Below, in pieces: positions 9,783-19,644 of a stretch of 64,000 nt of DNA; position 1 is the first letter of the stretch, and each line of letters starts with the position of its first letter. Location: assembly GCA_905221605.1 (NCBI GenBank), contig CAJNDS010000458.1, positions 112,001 to 176,000 of the forward strand. The letters are read 5' to 3'. Origin of the DNA: Symbiodinium natans. Taxonomy: Eukaryota; Sar; Dinophyceae; Suessiales; Symbiodiniaceae. The position numbers were made by a program, and so were the translations under genes. Below the pieces are notes generated by a model. It made no database searches. It had not been told where the DNA came from and worked only from the letters and a program-made list of their open reading frames with translations.

Positions 9783-9842
9783 CTGCCCCTCAAGTTTGTC
9801 CATGGACTCTTCCCAACCCCAGCCCAAACCAAGCATCGAGGA
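9783..9842 (+). CDS. Candidate exon, phase-joined to the next
   Basis: CTCCCCAG acceptor, GTAAGC donor, exactly 20 codons LPLKFVHGLFPTPAQTKHRG. The following 170-bp intron holds about 15 CCCTAAA units and leads in phase 0 to 10013-10060. Confidence 0.55.
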
Positions 9843-9857
9843 GTAAGCGCAGTCTTC

Positions 9858-9965
9858 CCTAAACCCTAAACCCTAAACCCTAAACCCTAAACCCTAAACC
9901 CTAAACCCTAAACCCTAAACCCTAAACCCTAAACCCTAAACCCTAAACCCTAAACCCTAAACCCT
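9858..9965 (-). repeat. (CCCTAAA)n array inside a candidate intron
   Basis: Fifteen units between exons 9783-9842 and 10013-10060. Confidence 0.95.
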
Positions 9966-10012
9966 GAGTTAGAGTTAACATTTAAAAGTTAGGGTTCTTT
10001 AGGCATCTTAAG

Positions 10013-10060
10013 GTCCCGGCATCTCACCCGACCGACTCTGAAGCTAAATCCCTTATGACG
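10013..10060 (+). CDS. Candidate exon with telomeric donor
   Basis: CATCTTAAG acceptor; 16 codons VPASHPTDSEAKSLMT; the donor GTTTAGGG is the first unit of the G-strand array 10061-10153. Confidence 0.5.
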
Positions 10061-10153
10061 GTTTAGGGTTTAGGGTTTAGGGTTTAGGGTTTAGGGTTTA
10101 GGGTTTAGGGTTTAGGGTTTAGGGTTTAGGGTTTAGGGTTTAGGGTTTAGGGA
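10061..10153 (+). repeat. (TTTAGGG)n array starting at an exon donor
   Basis: Thirteen units; the first GTTTAGGG is the donor of exon 10013-10060. Confidence 0.95.
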
Positions 10154-10208
10154 CCCGAACCCAAACCCTAAAGGCCCTAAAACCCCACAACCCCGTAAAC
10201 ACCCCCCT

Positions 10209-10329
10209 ACTCGGAGGTTCATGGGTCCTTAGAACCCCGGTTGTAAGTCCACTTATAACCTACTTAGGGGACTTAGAGGGCTTCAAAGTTCAGTTCCAAT
10301 TGGGGTTCTAAGTACCCTGAACCTCCAAG
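10209..10329 (+). mobile_element. Inverted-repeat element family B, complete
   Basis: About 120 bp with ends near CTTGGAGGTTCATGGGTACT; the right end carries the inverse (AACCTCCAAG). Core ACTTATAACCTACTTAGGGG. Confidence 0.7.
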
Positions 10330-10395
10330 CAAACCTCGTAAGCCCCCTAAACCCTACACCCGCAAACCCCGAAAGAATCGGGAGGTGCCCCGGAG

Positions 10396-10498
10396 TTCAT
10401 TGTAGCGGAGCGGGTCAACAGCGCGATTCCCGACTGGCACATGGCCACGGCAAGCTCCGACGACCGCCCATTTGTCCGAAAGCTGTGCCGAGCCTCAA
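10396..10498 (+). CDS. Candidate exon
   Basis: CCCGGAG acceptor keeps phase 0 with the previous exon (an alternative start is 10376). Donor GTAGTG. Frame FIVAERVNSAIPDWHMATAS, then a basic end (RPFVRKLCRAS). One of the clearer coding islands. Confidence 0.6.
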
Positions 10499-10693
10499 GT
10501 AGTGGGGCTTTAGTATGGTATACTTATAAAGGGATTATAATGGGATACTCTTGGTAATTATTCCGACCCTATTTATAGAGGATTTTGGTCTTGGATGTGG
10601 GCGCCATCTAAGCCCTATTGACCCCAAAACCCTGAGACCCTCAATCCCTTTGTGCTAGTAGCTCAAAGCTCTGGAAACCTCTCCTCCACCCAG

Positions 10694-10756
10694 ACCTATA
10701 GATCCAGGAAGCCCGTTTGGCGCAAGCACTTTCCGAGCTTTTTTCGGCACGGGAAT
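10694..10756 (+). CDS. Candidate exon, basic
   Basis: CTCCACCCAG acceptor, frame TYRSRKPVWRKHFPSFFRHG; the end is unclear, running into a C-strand array. Confidence 0.4.
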
Positions 10757-10857
10757 CCCTAAACCCTAAACCCTGAACTCTAAACCCTAAACCCTAAACC
10801 CTAAACCCTAAACCCTAAACCCTAAACCCGAAGGCCTTTTCATTCTGCATCCGACAG

Positions 10858-10915
10858 CACAAGCCGCTCTGGATGACAGCGAGCCGATGAGAAGCCGGAG
10901 GGAAAAGAGGGCCAT
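10858..10915 (+). CDS. Candidate exon
   Basis: ATCCGACAG acceptor, GTCCTG donor, frame QAALDDSEPMRSRREKRA. Confidence 0.4.
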
Positions 10916-10999
10916 GTCCTGACTTGCTTTTCTAGGGTTTAGGGTTTAGGGTTTGGGAAACACTTGCGCAGCGCTGGAAGGTTTTGCCACCCGCTAAAC

Positions 11000-12320
11000 C
11001 TTAAAGGGACGATGTATAACATATCAAGCCCATCACATGTCGTACTTCCACTCGTATTGAACACTTCTTATTAAAAGAAAGGGATAGCTCTCTGATCTTC
11101 TACCCTTTGCAACCCTTGAAGCTCCAAAATCTAAAGCCCCCAAGCTTTTCAATCCTCAACGTCCTCGAGTCTCAGGTGCGGGTGCCTTGGCTCTATCTCG
11201 GCCTCGCTTCTTTGGTGTAGCCCCGCGCCTCCTGCCCGAGCTCACGGCAACTGGCCCTGCCCCCGCAAAAGCGTCCCAGTTGGCCAGGTGGCAGTGTCTC
11301 GAAGTTCCGAAGAGCGCTAGGACGGGTAGCTCCTAAATGAAGAGGCTCCATCGGCCTATCCACCGGAGGGCCCAGACCTGCCTTGCCTAAACCGGGATCT
11401 TTTCGCCGAGCTATTCGGCTGCACGGCTCGTCTCCAGGATAGCACAGGTCCTGGATGTAGCTCATGGCTCTCCCTCTGTAGCTCTCAAGTTTTTCCGCCT
11501 CGGGCATCTCGATATCTTTAGCCCAGTTTCAATTAGAATCCGGTTGGATGGCAGCTCTTTCCATGCCACCGTTTCAGTTTTTCGCCCATGCGAACAGTAT
11601 TGGCCTTGTCAATCACACCTTAAGTTGCAGGACATGACTGTACCGCCGTGAGGATGCCGATGATGCTGATGCTCATGTTGCATGCACCAATAAAAAAACG
11701 GGCGCTTTTCGGCCCCTCCGCAGGGCACATATATAGCCCTGCAATACCGTGGGGTGCATTTTTTGCCCCACGATGATTTGATTCTTCTAGGTCTAGATAT
11801 TGCCCCTGCATAATTCTCCCTAGCCCAAACCCCCGGTTAAATTTTATATATATACTTTTTCCAAGAAGGGGGGCCCGTGGAAGGGTGTCGGGTCCCAATA
11901 GGGGCTCACACCTGGGCCTGGGGTTCCCTCTAGCCCAGGCCATCATGTTGTACTTGTGTTTTGCCATCTCGTAACTTCATCCAGAGTCCTTCATTCATCT
12001 GGTTCGGCCTGGGCAGGGGGGGCTCTACTGCAACTAGATAAAAAAAATTGTCCTGTCAACTCAATGCCGTAAGTCGTATAAAATGTCGTTTTGTTAAAAA
12101 ATGGGTGAGCCCGGCCTGGTGAGGCCCTGGGCCACCCCCCGGCAAGCGGCACCGGGAGACCAAAACGCGCACGAGGTCTCTATAAAATACATCTTCTAGT
12201 TGGCATTGAAAGGACACCCTAATCCCCAAATACCCTAGTAAGTAGAAATTGAAAGCGTTCTGATGCTCATCTGCTCAAGGCGAGAAGCATTACGACACGC
12301 ACGAGTGCTTGCAAGGGTTT
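11000..12320. other. Repeat-poor stretch without a confident gene
   Basis: Open frames of 104 and 115 codons on the minus strand (11193-11507, 11620-11967), with competing + strand frames. No domain recognised and no clear splice framework. I see no RNA gene. A short inverted tract (GGGGTGCATTTTTTGCCCC) is at about 11752-11770. Confidence 0.3.
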
Positions 12321-12374
12321 AGGACTTGAGGACTCTCGGCATATCTCGGCATGTGCTTCCCGCCGTCACCCAAG

Positions 12375-12925
12375 AACAGCTTCAGCTACAGTACGGACTC
12401 TGGGCCTTTCTTTGCTTTTCACCGTTGACCAAAAACATCCTCAGCTGCAGTACGGACCCTGGGCGTTTGCTTGTCGCCGTCAACCAAAAGAATCCTCAGC
12501 TGCAGTACGGACTCTGGGCCTTTGCTTTCTCGCCGTCAACCAAGAATATCCTCAGCTGCAGTAGACGGACACTGAGCGTTCGTCTTTCGCCATCAACAAA
12601 TCCTCAGCTTGTGGGCCTTTGCTTGCCGCCTTAGTCGCCTGCAGTGCGGTCTGAGCAGTTTTGATCCGATGGATATCCCGCTGAGCAGTTTTGATCCGAG
12701 GAACGTCTCTGCTGAGCAACCTTGATCCGAGGGACTTCTGTGCTGAGCAACCTTGATCCGATGGATTTCGGTCTGAGAACCTTGATCCGCTGGATTTCCT
12801 GGCTTGCCCCTCCCAGCGTGAAAAGCGCGAGGAGCATGGCTCAGCTGCAGCACGGACTCCGCCGCCGTCACCGACATATGCTTAAGCTGCAGTACGGACT
12901 GTGGGCCTTTGCATCCCACCTCAGC
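12375..12925 (+). repeat. Two interleaved degenerate tandem repeats
   Basis: Five units of about 56 bp around CTCAGCTGCAGTACGGACTC (12383-12610) with two more at 12842-12925. Between them are five units of about 31 bp around GAGCAACCTTGATCCGA (12650-12790). Frames are open on both strands because of the repeats, so I call no protein. Confidence 0.6.
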
Positions 12926-13300
12926 CCTCTCACCTCCTGCACCTCTTTTGCTCCTTCCTCTAAGGGGGCGCCGCGAAGGGTGAGAACGGGGGGCCGGCGC
13001 CATGCTCTGAGGTCTCTGTAAGGTGGGGCCTGCCCGCGCCCTGATTCGAGCAGCAAGAGGGGTGGTGCAGTGACCATGCGCCATGCGCGCCGCGACAAAA
13101 TGTGACAAATCTGGTGCGGGCCTTGAAGTGCCGGGTCGGGAGCACTGGCGTCGGCCTACCGTTTTTTTTTTTCTGTTCTGATGTTAGGCATGCCAGTTGA
13201 TCCTACAAGGCTTCTCAACCCTGGGACCACATGAACCCTAAAATTGGGATCCTATACCCTATACTACTACAATTCCGCTTCTAAGGTATATGATAAATAC

Positions 13301-13412
13301 TCTGTGGTGCTTTACTGTAGCTTTAGATCCTTAGCCTTTTTGGGTTTATTGGGTTTCTTAACAAGGCAGCTAAGAATTTAATTTTTAGCTACCCTGCTAA
13401 GTGCAGCCAAGA
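13301..13412 (+). mobile_element. 115-bp element family C, copy 1
   Basis: TGGTGCTTTACTGTAGCTTT... GCTAAGTGCAGCCAAG. No terminal inverted repeat. About 85-90% like the other three copies by eye. Confidence 0.7.
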
Positions 13413-13600
13413 ATAAACCCCCCTTAGGGGTTCATTTCGTTTGTCAAAGGAAGCTTCAGATCCTAGGTGGGATAAGGGTCCCCCTTACAAGGGAACCCCT
13501 TCTTAACCCTCTTCTGGCTCTCTTAACAAGGTTTAGGGTTTAGGGTTTAGGGTTTAGGGTTTAGGGTTTAGGGTTTAGGGTTAATCCGATCCCCTGTCAG

Positions 13601-13669
13601 AGGGGCTCCCGGGAGAGCAGGGTCCTTGCGCGGGACTCCGGAGAAATGAAAGCCAAGAACCCTACAGGG
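13601..13669 (+). CDS. Candidate exon before an all-telomeric intron
   Basis: CCCTGTCAG acceptor, exactly 23 codons RGSRESRVLARDSGEMKAKN and on, donor GTTTAGGG at 13670. Joins in phase 0 to 13741-13788 across an intron made only of telomeric repeat. Confidence 0.55.
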
Positions 13670-13740
13670 GTTTAGGGTTTAGGGTTTAGGGTTTAGGGTT
13701 TAGGGGTTAGGGGTTAGGGGTTTAGGGTTTAGGGGTTTAG
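13670..13740 (+). repeat. 71-bp candidate intron made entirely of telomeric repeat
   Basis: Starts GTTTAGGG and ends GGGGTTTAG, with TTTAGGG, TTAGGGG and TTTAGGGG units throughout. GT...AG ends, both neighbouring exons in phase 0. Confidence 0.6.
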
Positions 13741-13788
13741 TATCCCTGCCGCGGTGGAATGCAGAGAGAACAGGAACAAGGCTCTAGG
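13741..13788 (+). CDS. Candidate exon after an all-telomeric intron
   Basis: Acceptor is the last telomeric TTTAG; donor GTAAAA. Exactly 16 codons YPCRGGMQREQEQGSR in phase with the previous exon. Confidence 0.5.
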
Positions 13789-13830
13789 GTAAAATAAGGC
13801 AAATCGAGGGCAAGCTGGTCCCTATCCCTA

Positions 13831-13989
13831 AACCCTAGACCCTAGACCCTAGACCCTAGACCCTGAACCCTAAACCCTAAACCCTAAACCCTAAACCCTA
13901 AACCCTAAACCCTAAACCCTAAACCCTAAGCCCTAAGCCCTAAACCCTAAGCCTAAGCCCTAAGCCCTAAGCCCCAAACCCTAAACCCC
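13831..13989 (-). repeat. CCCTAAA array with CCCTAGA and CCCTAAG blocks
   Basis: Four CCCTAGA units, then CCCTAAA, then CCCTAAG. Confidence 0.9.
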
Positions 13990-14005
13990 AACGACCGCTG
14001 CGGAG

Positions 14006-14088
14006 AGCCATGGCTGCCCCGTTGGCGAGGCTCCGCCGCGTGGCGCAGCCGGGCTGCATCTGCGCTTCCCCTGAAGCCCCCTCCATGG
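14006..14088 (+). CDS. Candidate exon with telomeric donor
   Basis: TGCGGAG acceptor, donor GTTTAGGG at 14089. Frame AMAAPLARLRRVAQPGCICA and on; a second frame is open to a TGA at 14072. Confidence 0.4.
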
Positions 14089-14342
14089 GTTTAGGGTTTA
14101 GGGTTCAGGGTTTAGGGTTTAGGGTTTAGGGGTTAGGGGTTAGGGGTTAGGGCCGAAGTTAAGCCCTTTACCTTTTTGACGCCCTATAAGCCCTACTCGC
14201 CATGAGAAGCCCACACCTCGATTCACCAAACCCATAAGCTCCGTACTTTGCAGCTTATACAGCCCAAAGAAGCCTAAACCTCAACTCCCTAAACCCTGTA
14301 TGCAAATACGATCCGAAACCCGTAACCTGAAAACCTAAACCC

Positions 14343-14507
14343 TGAGCCCGAAGCCCTAAACACCAAACCCTAAACCCTAAGCGGTAAACCCCCAACCCTA
14401 ACCCTAAACCCTAAACCCTAAACCCTAAACCCTAAACCCTTCACCCTACACCCTAAACCCTAAACCCTAAACCCTAAACCCTAAACCCTAAACCCTAAAC
14501 CCTAAAC
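14343..14507 (-). repeat. (CCCTAAA)n array
   Basis: Degenerate at the left, perfect at the right. Confidence 0.9.
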
Positions 14508-14513
14508 TGGCAG

Positions 14514-14576
14514 CGGCCGAGGCTCCTCGGCTCCTCGGGGGGCGGCGCTGCGACGCTCGGGGGCGGCGATGCCGAG
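14514..14576 (+). CDS. Candidate exon, Gly-rich
   Basis: CTGGCAG acceptor directly after a C-strand array, possible GC donor (GAG|GCTTCA). Frame RPRLLGSSGGGAATLGGGDA. Confidence 0.35.
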
Positions 14577-14609
14577 GCTTCACGTTCTTTCGTTTTTTCG
14601 AAAGTTTCG

Positions 14610-14790
14610 GGGTTTTGGTTTAGGTTTTTGGGGTTTTAGGGTTTTGGGTTTTTGGGTTTAGGTTTTTGGGGTTTTAGGGTTTTGGGGTTTTGGGGTTTTG
14701 GGGGTTTTGGGTTTAGGTTTTTAGGGTTTTAGGGTTTGGGGGTTTTGGGGTTTTGGGGGTTTTGGGGGTTTCGGGGTTTTAGGGTTTAGG
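14610..14790 (+). repeat. TTTTGGGG/TTTTAGGG-type array
   Basis: Longer G/T units (GGGGTTTT, GGGTTTTA) resembling hypotrich-ciliate-type repeats but mixed with TTTAGGG; degenerate. Confidence 0.8.
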
Positions 14791-14794
14791 GTTG

Positions 14795-14892
14795 TGATGT
14801 TCCCCCCCTATACTAACAGTCCTTAATGGGGTTCATGATCGGGCGTACTAGAATCCCTATTCAGGACTGTTAGTATAAGGGGGAACATCCCA
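14795..14892 (+). mobile_element. Inverted-repeat element family D, short form
   Basis: ATGTTCCCCCCTATACTAAC and inverse (TTAGTATAAGGGGGAACATC), with ACAGTCCTTAAT inside. A half copy is at 40635-40680. Confidence 0.7.
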
Positions 14893-15029
14893 AAGTTTGG
14901 GGTCTATACTGTAGGGCTTAGGGTTCAGCTTCTCAAGTCGACGCGTATAGGGTTTAGGCGGTTTAGGGTTTAGGGTTTAGGGTTTAGGGTTTAGGGTTTA
15001 GGGTTTAGGGTTTAGGGTTTAGGGTTTAG

Positions 15030-15087
15030 GGTGAAGCATCACAGCAGCTTGTCAAGCGACGGAAACATACCCACCTGCCCATTGAAG
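15030..15087 (+). CDS. Candidate exon with telomeric acceptor
   Basis: The G-strand array ends TTTAG|GGTGAAG. Frame GEASQQLVKRRKHTHLPIE, then GC donor (GAAG|GCGCCC). Confidence 0.5.
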
Positions 15088-15097
15088 GCGCCCATTG

Positions 15098-15226
15098 GAA
15101 CCCTAAACCCTAAACCCTAAACCCTAAACCCTAAACCCTAAACCCTAAACCCTAAACCCTAAACCCTAAACCCTAAACCCTAAACCCTAAACCCTAAACC
15201 CTAACCCTAACCCCCTAAACCCTAGC
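15098..15226 (-). repeat. (CCCTAAA)n array
   Basis: About 17 units, immediately downstream of exon 15030-15087. Confidence 0.95.
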
Positions 15227-15264
15227 ACAATATTTCTCAAGTCAGCTTCCCTCCTCCCTATCCT

Positions 15265-15445
15265 CTCTTTTGCTCACGTTGGCCCACGAACTGTTGACAC
15301 TGGGGCGTGGCAACAGTTCGAATTGTCATGTTCGTGGGCGAGCAACATATTACCGACTCGTAACATGGCTCACGTTTGCCCACGAGTTGTTGAATTTTGC
15401 CCACGATTCTTCACATTTGCCGCGAGAAATCCCGTTTGCCCATGA
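15265..15445 (+). repeat. Diverged short repeats around TTTGCCCACGAGTTGTTGAA
   Basis: Several imperfect copies of TTTGCCCACGA(A/G)(C/T)TGTTGA. The 83-codon open frame across them reads repeated FAHELL. Coding status unclear; a family repeat is as likely. Confidence 0.4.
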
Positions 15446-16110
15446 AGGGCGTTTACGACAAATATACAGAGCCCAGAGAGCGTGTTGTAAGGGGGTCAAG
15501 GGTTTTGGGCTTATACCCTAAACCCTATATACAGAGTTTGGTTGCCCTAGATAAACCCCAAATCAACCCTAAATGAACCCTGTAAACCCAAGGACGACTG
15601 AAGGTGATCTTCACCTCAAGGATCTTTTTGTCTTCAGGTGTTGTTCGGCTAGTTGCCTAGGATTTCGATTTGGGGGGTTTGATTTCAAAGCCCTTTTTGG
15701 GAAATCATTAAGCTACTTATGGGCTTATTTGCTTAATTTTGAGGTAAACTAAACCCTAAAACCTTTAGGGTTTTAGGGAATAGGGTTTAGGGTTTGGTTC
15801 AGGGTTTAGGGTTAGGGAATCCTAAACCTTAAACCCTAGGTTTTTTGGGAACAGGTATCTTGATCCAGTACCGTTTCTTAAGTCCCAGTCCTGAAGCCTG
15901 AGTCCAGTATCGAGGTCTGATCAGGTCACTGAAGCGGTTTCTTGGGATTCAGGATTTAGGGTTTAGGATTTAGGGTTGAGGATTTAGGGTTGAGGATTCA
16001 GGGTTTAGGATTTAGGGTTTAGGGTTTCAGGTTTAGGGTTTAGGGTTTGGGGTTTAGGATGGTTGAGGGTTTAGTGTAGTGGGGCCTGTTTTTTCGTGTT
16101 CTTTTTTTAG

Positions 16111-16137
16111 CTCTTCCGTCGCCTCCGCATACAACGG
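16111..16137 (+). CDS. Candidate micro-exon
   Basis: Very strong pyrimidine tract and CTTTTTTTAG acceptor, GTACTG donor, nine codons LFRRLRIQR. Confidence 0.4.
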
Positions 16138-16359
16138 GTACTGCCACAAATCCTACAGCCCTAAACCCCCAAATACCATACCCCTCAACCCCCAAACCCC
16201 TAAACCCTGAACCCCTAAACCCTCAAACCCTAAACCCTCTAAACCCTCTAACCCTCCAGACCCTCTAACCCCTAAACCCTACACCCTAAACCCTAAACCC
16301 CAAACCCTAAACCCCCAAACCCTTATCCATAACAACAATCGCACGTGCTGAGTTTGCAG

Positions 16360-16430
16360 GCTCTCCGGGCTGCGCTGGCGGCGCAGCTGAGCGGTATCCA
16401 AGGCGGCTGTGCTCCTTGGGCAGCTCATGG
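16360..16430 (+). CDS. Candidate exon with telomeric donor
   Basis: GAGTTTGCAG acceptor, donor GTTTAGGG at 16431. Frame ALRAALAAQLSGIQGGCAPW. Confidence 0.5.
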
Positions 16431-16720
16431 GTTTAGGGCTTGGGGTTGAGGGTTGAGGGTTTGGGGTTTGGGGTTTAGGGTTTGGGGAGGTTATGAGGGT
16501 TTGCTGGGTGTTTTTGGAGGAAGATCAACTGCAGAGCTCATAAACCATCCTGGTACTCCTGCAAAAAGTCAGAAAGCAGAGATGATTTTTTGACATATAA
16601 AAGCCCTCTTTAAACCCTCTGAGTGTTTATAGAAATCCATGAGACAAGCCCCCAAAATAAACCCCCCCCCCAAACCTCACCTGGAACCCTTCTACTAAGC
16701 CGAGGGAGTCTCCTTCCCAG

Positions 16721-16765
16721 GTCATCTCCGATGCCATCTTCATTGCATGCGAGGAGGCCTTTGGG
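16721..16765 (+). CDS. Candidate exon
   Basis: TCTCCTTCCCAG acceptor, GTTTTG donor, exactly 15 codons VISDAIFIACEEAFG. Confidence 0.5.
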
Positions 16766-17201
16766 GTTTTGGAGCGGGCAACATGCGGGCCTAGAGCCTT
16801 ATGCCTTGCAGGTTTGGGGCTTAGAAGGGTGTAGGCTTTATAGCAGGATCCATGCTTGACGGCAAAACTTAGGGCTTAGGACCTAAGGCAATTGGGCCTT
16901 ATACTTGTCTGGGTCAAGGTATGTGGCCTATGGTTTTGTAGGGTCCACAGGGCCGAGGGTGGGACGGCACCCGAGATGGAGCAAACGAAGCCGTCGTTTT
17001 GAACCCAAAGAAGTTTCTACCGGAGACCCTGGGCACACCTTGGGGGACCAAATCCACCTCTACTACGATAATTCTTATTCAGGAATAAGAAAAAATGTAT
17101 ACATATATATATATATATACATATGAACCCTAACCCTTTCAGGGTTCCCAAGGCATTCAACATATGCAAGAAGGCCCAAGCCCTACAGCCTTAACCCTAA
17201 G

Positions 17202-17230
17202 ATCCTTGAGCAGTCGAAGCGAGTGGCTTG
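17202..17230 (+). CDS. Candidate micro-exon
   Basis: Acceptor is a CCCTAAG unit, donor GTCCTG, frame ILEQSKRVA. Confidence 0.3.
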
Positions 17231-17566
17231 GTCCTGATAGGAGGGGACGGCTTGCTTTTCAGGGAGGGTTTTAGGGTTGAGGGTTTAGGGCTTAGGGTTT
17301 AGGGTTTAGTGTTTAGGGTTAGGGCCTATAGGGTCTCAGTGCCGTCGCCATTGGACCTCTATATTTTTCAGGTTTGGAGGTTGGTTTGGGTGTTGGTGGC
17401 TTCCGGCGTTTTTTGGCTGAGGGCCTTGAGAGGGTGAGGGGCTTAGTTCGGGGCTTTATTGGCCATTTTGAGGGTTCAGGGTTTTACTAGTCTAGGACTG
17501 AGCGCTTTTGATTTAACAAAGGGCTTGCAGGGCTTTGAGCGTTCGAGGGTTTTTGTTGGCGTGCAG

Positions 17567-17712
17567 AGATGCTAAGTCGGGAGTCGGGAAGCCTGGCTGT
17601 CGAGATGCGGATGCGCATGCATGCTGCGGAAATTGAAACGGGGAGCTTGCCGCTTGCCCTACAACCCCGGGCTTTACGCTTGAAGCTTCAGCTGTCGACC
17701 TTGAAGCCCAGT
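17567..17712 (+). CDS. Candidate exon
   Basis: GGCGTGCAG acceptor; frame LSRESGSLAVEMRMRMHAAE and on, open beyond 17760, so the right end is approximate. Confidence 0.45.
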
Positions 17713-17941
17713 AGACCTAAACGTTCTAACTCCAAGAACCCTGCAGTCCCACCTCGCAACAACGGCCTACATACCCTCTACCCTCAAACCGTAAACCCCA
17801 AAACCCTTAAAACCCCTACACCCTAAAACCTAAACCCCTGAGCCCCTAAACCCCTAAACCCCTAAACCCCTGAACCCCAAAACCCCTAAGCCCCTGACCC
17901 CAAACCCTAAACCCAAACCCTGTGGTAAACCCTGAACCCAG

Positions 17942-18017
17942 ACTTCACTGAGGCCCTCGACAGCGCGTCCAAGTCGGCGAGGGCGTCCCTGTGGACGTTG
18001 CAGGAAGACCGGCTGAG
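17942..18017 (+). CDS. Candidate exon
   Basis: AACCCAG acceptor at the end of C-rich repeats; frame FTEALDSASKSARASLWTLQ and on. GC donor (CTGAG|GCAAAG), or it runs to a TAA at 18028. Confidence 0.5.
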
Positions 18018-18230
18018 GCAAAGCCAACCTTAACAAATGGGTTTGGTTTGGGGTGAAGGGTTTAGGGCTTAGGGTGTTTGGGCTGTTTGGGGGTTCTTGC
18101 CTTATACAACCCAACCAAAAAAAGGGAACCCTTCTTCTGATATATTTACGGCTACCAAGGCTTATACTGTAATGGTTTTAAAGGTTCAGGCTTCAGCGCT
18201 TTGCGGGTTTGAGGGTTTGAGGGTCCACAG

Positions 18231-18279
18231 CCGAAGGCCAGGGCTTGTTCCTTCGGGACTTCGAAAGGAAGAGCCTCAG
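18231..18279 (+). CDS. Candidate exon
   Basis: GTCCACAG acceptor, frame EGQGLFLRDFERKSLR, donor not clear. Confidence 0.3.
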
Positions 18280-18429
18280 GGCTTCAGTGTTTAGGGCTTC
18301 AGGCTTTGAGGTTTTTGGCGTCCAGGCCCGAGTTGAGGTTGCCTTCAATGGCCCAACAGCCCTCAACTTGTGACCCTTGAGAGAGCTCTACGCCTAGAGC
18401 CCTCAAACCTAAGCCCTGAACCCGCAATC

Positions 18430-18537
18430 GATTCACTGCACTGGGGGCGCTTGGGCGACGGGCTCCGCATGCAGCAGCTCCCCTTTTGCGACACGTGCGT
18501 TCACGCCCCGGCTGCCGTCCAAGACAAAGTTTTTGGT
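18430..18537 (+). CDS. Candidate exon
   Basis: Frame SLHWGRLGDGLRMQQLPFCD and on to a GTAAGG donor at 18538. The acceptor is not clear. Confidence 0.4.
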
Positions 18538-18578
18538 GTAAGGGGGCAGCCTTTAGGACACCAACCAGCCCATCCCAG

Positions 18579-18695
18579 CCAAAAATGGTCATGGCCACCT
18601 ACGTGGGCGAGATTGTATGCTACGTTGTGCTGGCGCTGGGTGGAGCTCTCAGTGGTCTTATCGGCCCCGTGCTGGGTCCCGTTTGCTCTCAATTC
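18579..18695 (+). CDS. Candidate exon, membrane protein N-terminal part
   Basis: CATCCCAG acceptor, then ATG 18585 and MVMATYVGEIVCYVVLALGG, hydrophobic. A GT...AG intron 18696-18741 (46 bp, GTGGGG to CTCAG) would shift into the frame of the next exon. A single indel is the alternative. Confidence 0.5.
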
Positions 18696-18741
18696 GTGGG
18701 GCAGCATGCCGGCGATGAACCAATTAGCGATGCTGGCTCAG

Positions 18742-18960
18742 TGGCCCAGCATGGTCACCTTTCCAGGTGGGGCTCTTACCACAGCCACGACTGGGCTGGT
18801 TGTTGCAATGACGCCTTATGATTTCGATCAGATTTTACACTTCATGCTTTGGTTTAATGGCGGCCTTTTCCTGCTAATCTTTCTCTGGTTCTTCCTTTGC
18901 ACATGGCCTGGATTCCAGAGTGCCGACAACGACGAGCCTGGAGCAGGCGAGTCTTGCTGA
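18742..18960 (+). CDS. Candidate terminal exon, membrane protein C-terminal part
   Basis: Frame WPSMVTFPGGALTTATTGLV, then a strongly hydrophobic segment (FNGGLFLLIFLWFFLC) and an acidic tail ending at TGA 18958-18960. Probably the C-terminus of a small multi-pass membrane protein; unrecognised. Confidence 0.5.
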   Translation, partial: WPSMVTFPGGALTTATTGLVVAMTPYDFDQILHFMLWFNGGLFLLIFLWFFLCTWPGFQSADNDEPGAGESC

Positions 18961-19132
18961 ATAGGGGCTTTGTGTCCATCACTACTATTTGCCTAAGAAC
19001 CCCAAAAACTTAAAAGTAATAGTCCCTATGTTCCCCTTACAAGGAAGACTTTTTTTTTTTGGGGGGGGGGGGGGGTCTTAAGCAATTGGTAGATCAGCGC
19101 ACGGATTGTTGCTGAATGAATCCGGAACCCTT

Positions 19133-19305
19133 CTTGGAGGTTCATGGGTACTTATAACCCCAGTTATGAGTCCACTTATAATCTACTCAGGGGACTTAGG
19201 GGGCTTAGAAGTACAGTTATAATTGGGGTTATCCCTAAACCCTAAATAAACCCCAAACCCTAAACCCTAAACCCTAAACCCTTATCAGTACCCTGAACCT
19301 TCCAG
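19133..19305 (+). mobile_element. Inverted-repeat element family B with telomeric insert
   Basis: Same ends and core as 10209-10329, but about 50 bp of CCCTAAA-type repeat (19233-19282) lies between GGGGTTAT and ATCAGTACCCTGAACC. Confidence 0.75.
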
Positions 19306-19644
19306 TTGTGCACATCCGTCCGTCAGCCCGGTGCATCCAGAGCTCCGATCCATTGTGTAGGGGTCGGAGCAATTACTAACTGTATATGGTCCCTTTGTAA
19401 ATATACTATAATAACCCACCAAATTCCTATTCTATTCAGGCTCCAAAAGTGTAATCCTCACCGCGCTAAACTCAAGCCTCAACACAATTTTAACCCTAAA
19501 GCTCTGGACCCCAAGAGCTGTGAATCTGAGGCCCTGACCCTGAAGATGATTAAGCATGAAAGCCGTGAAGCCTAAACCCCAAGGCCTAAACCCTAAACCC
19601 TAACCCCTAAACCCGAAACCCTAAACCCTAAACCCTAAACCCAG

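Noticed and set aside
11690..11900. Possible snRNA in the minus strand
   Set aside because: Compared from memory with U1, U2, U4, U5 and U6 core motifs; none fits.
17411..17440. Spliced-leader-like TTTTGGCTGAGGG
   Set aside because: Too few matches to the 22-nt leader and no gene start beside it.
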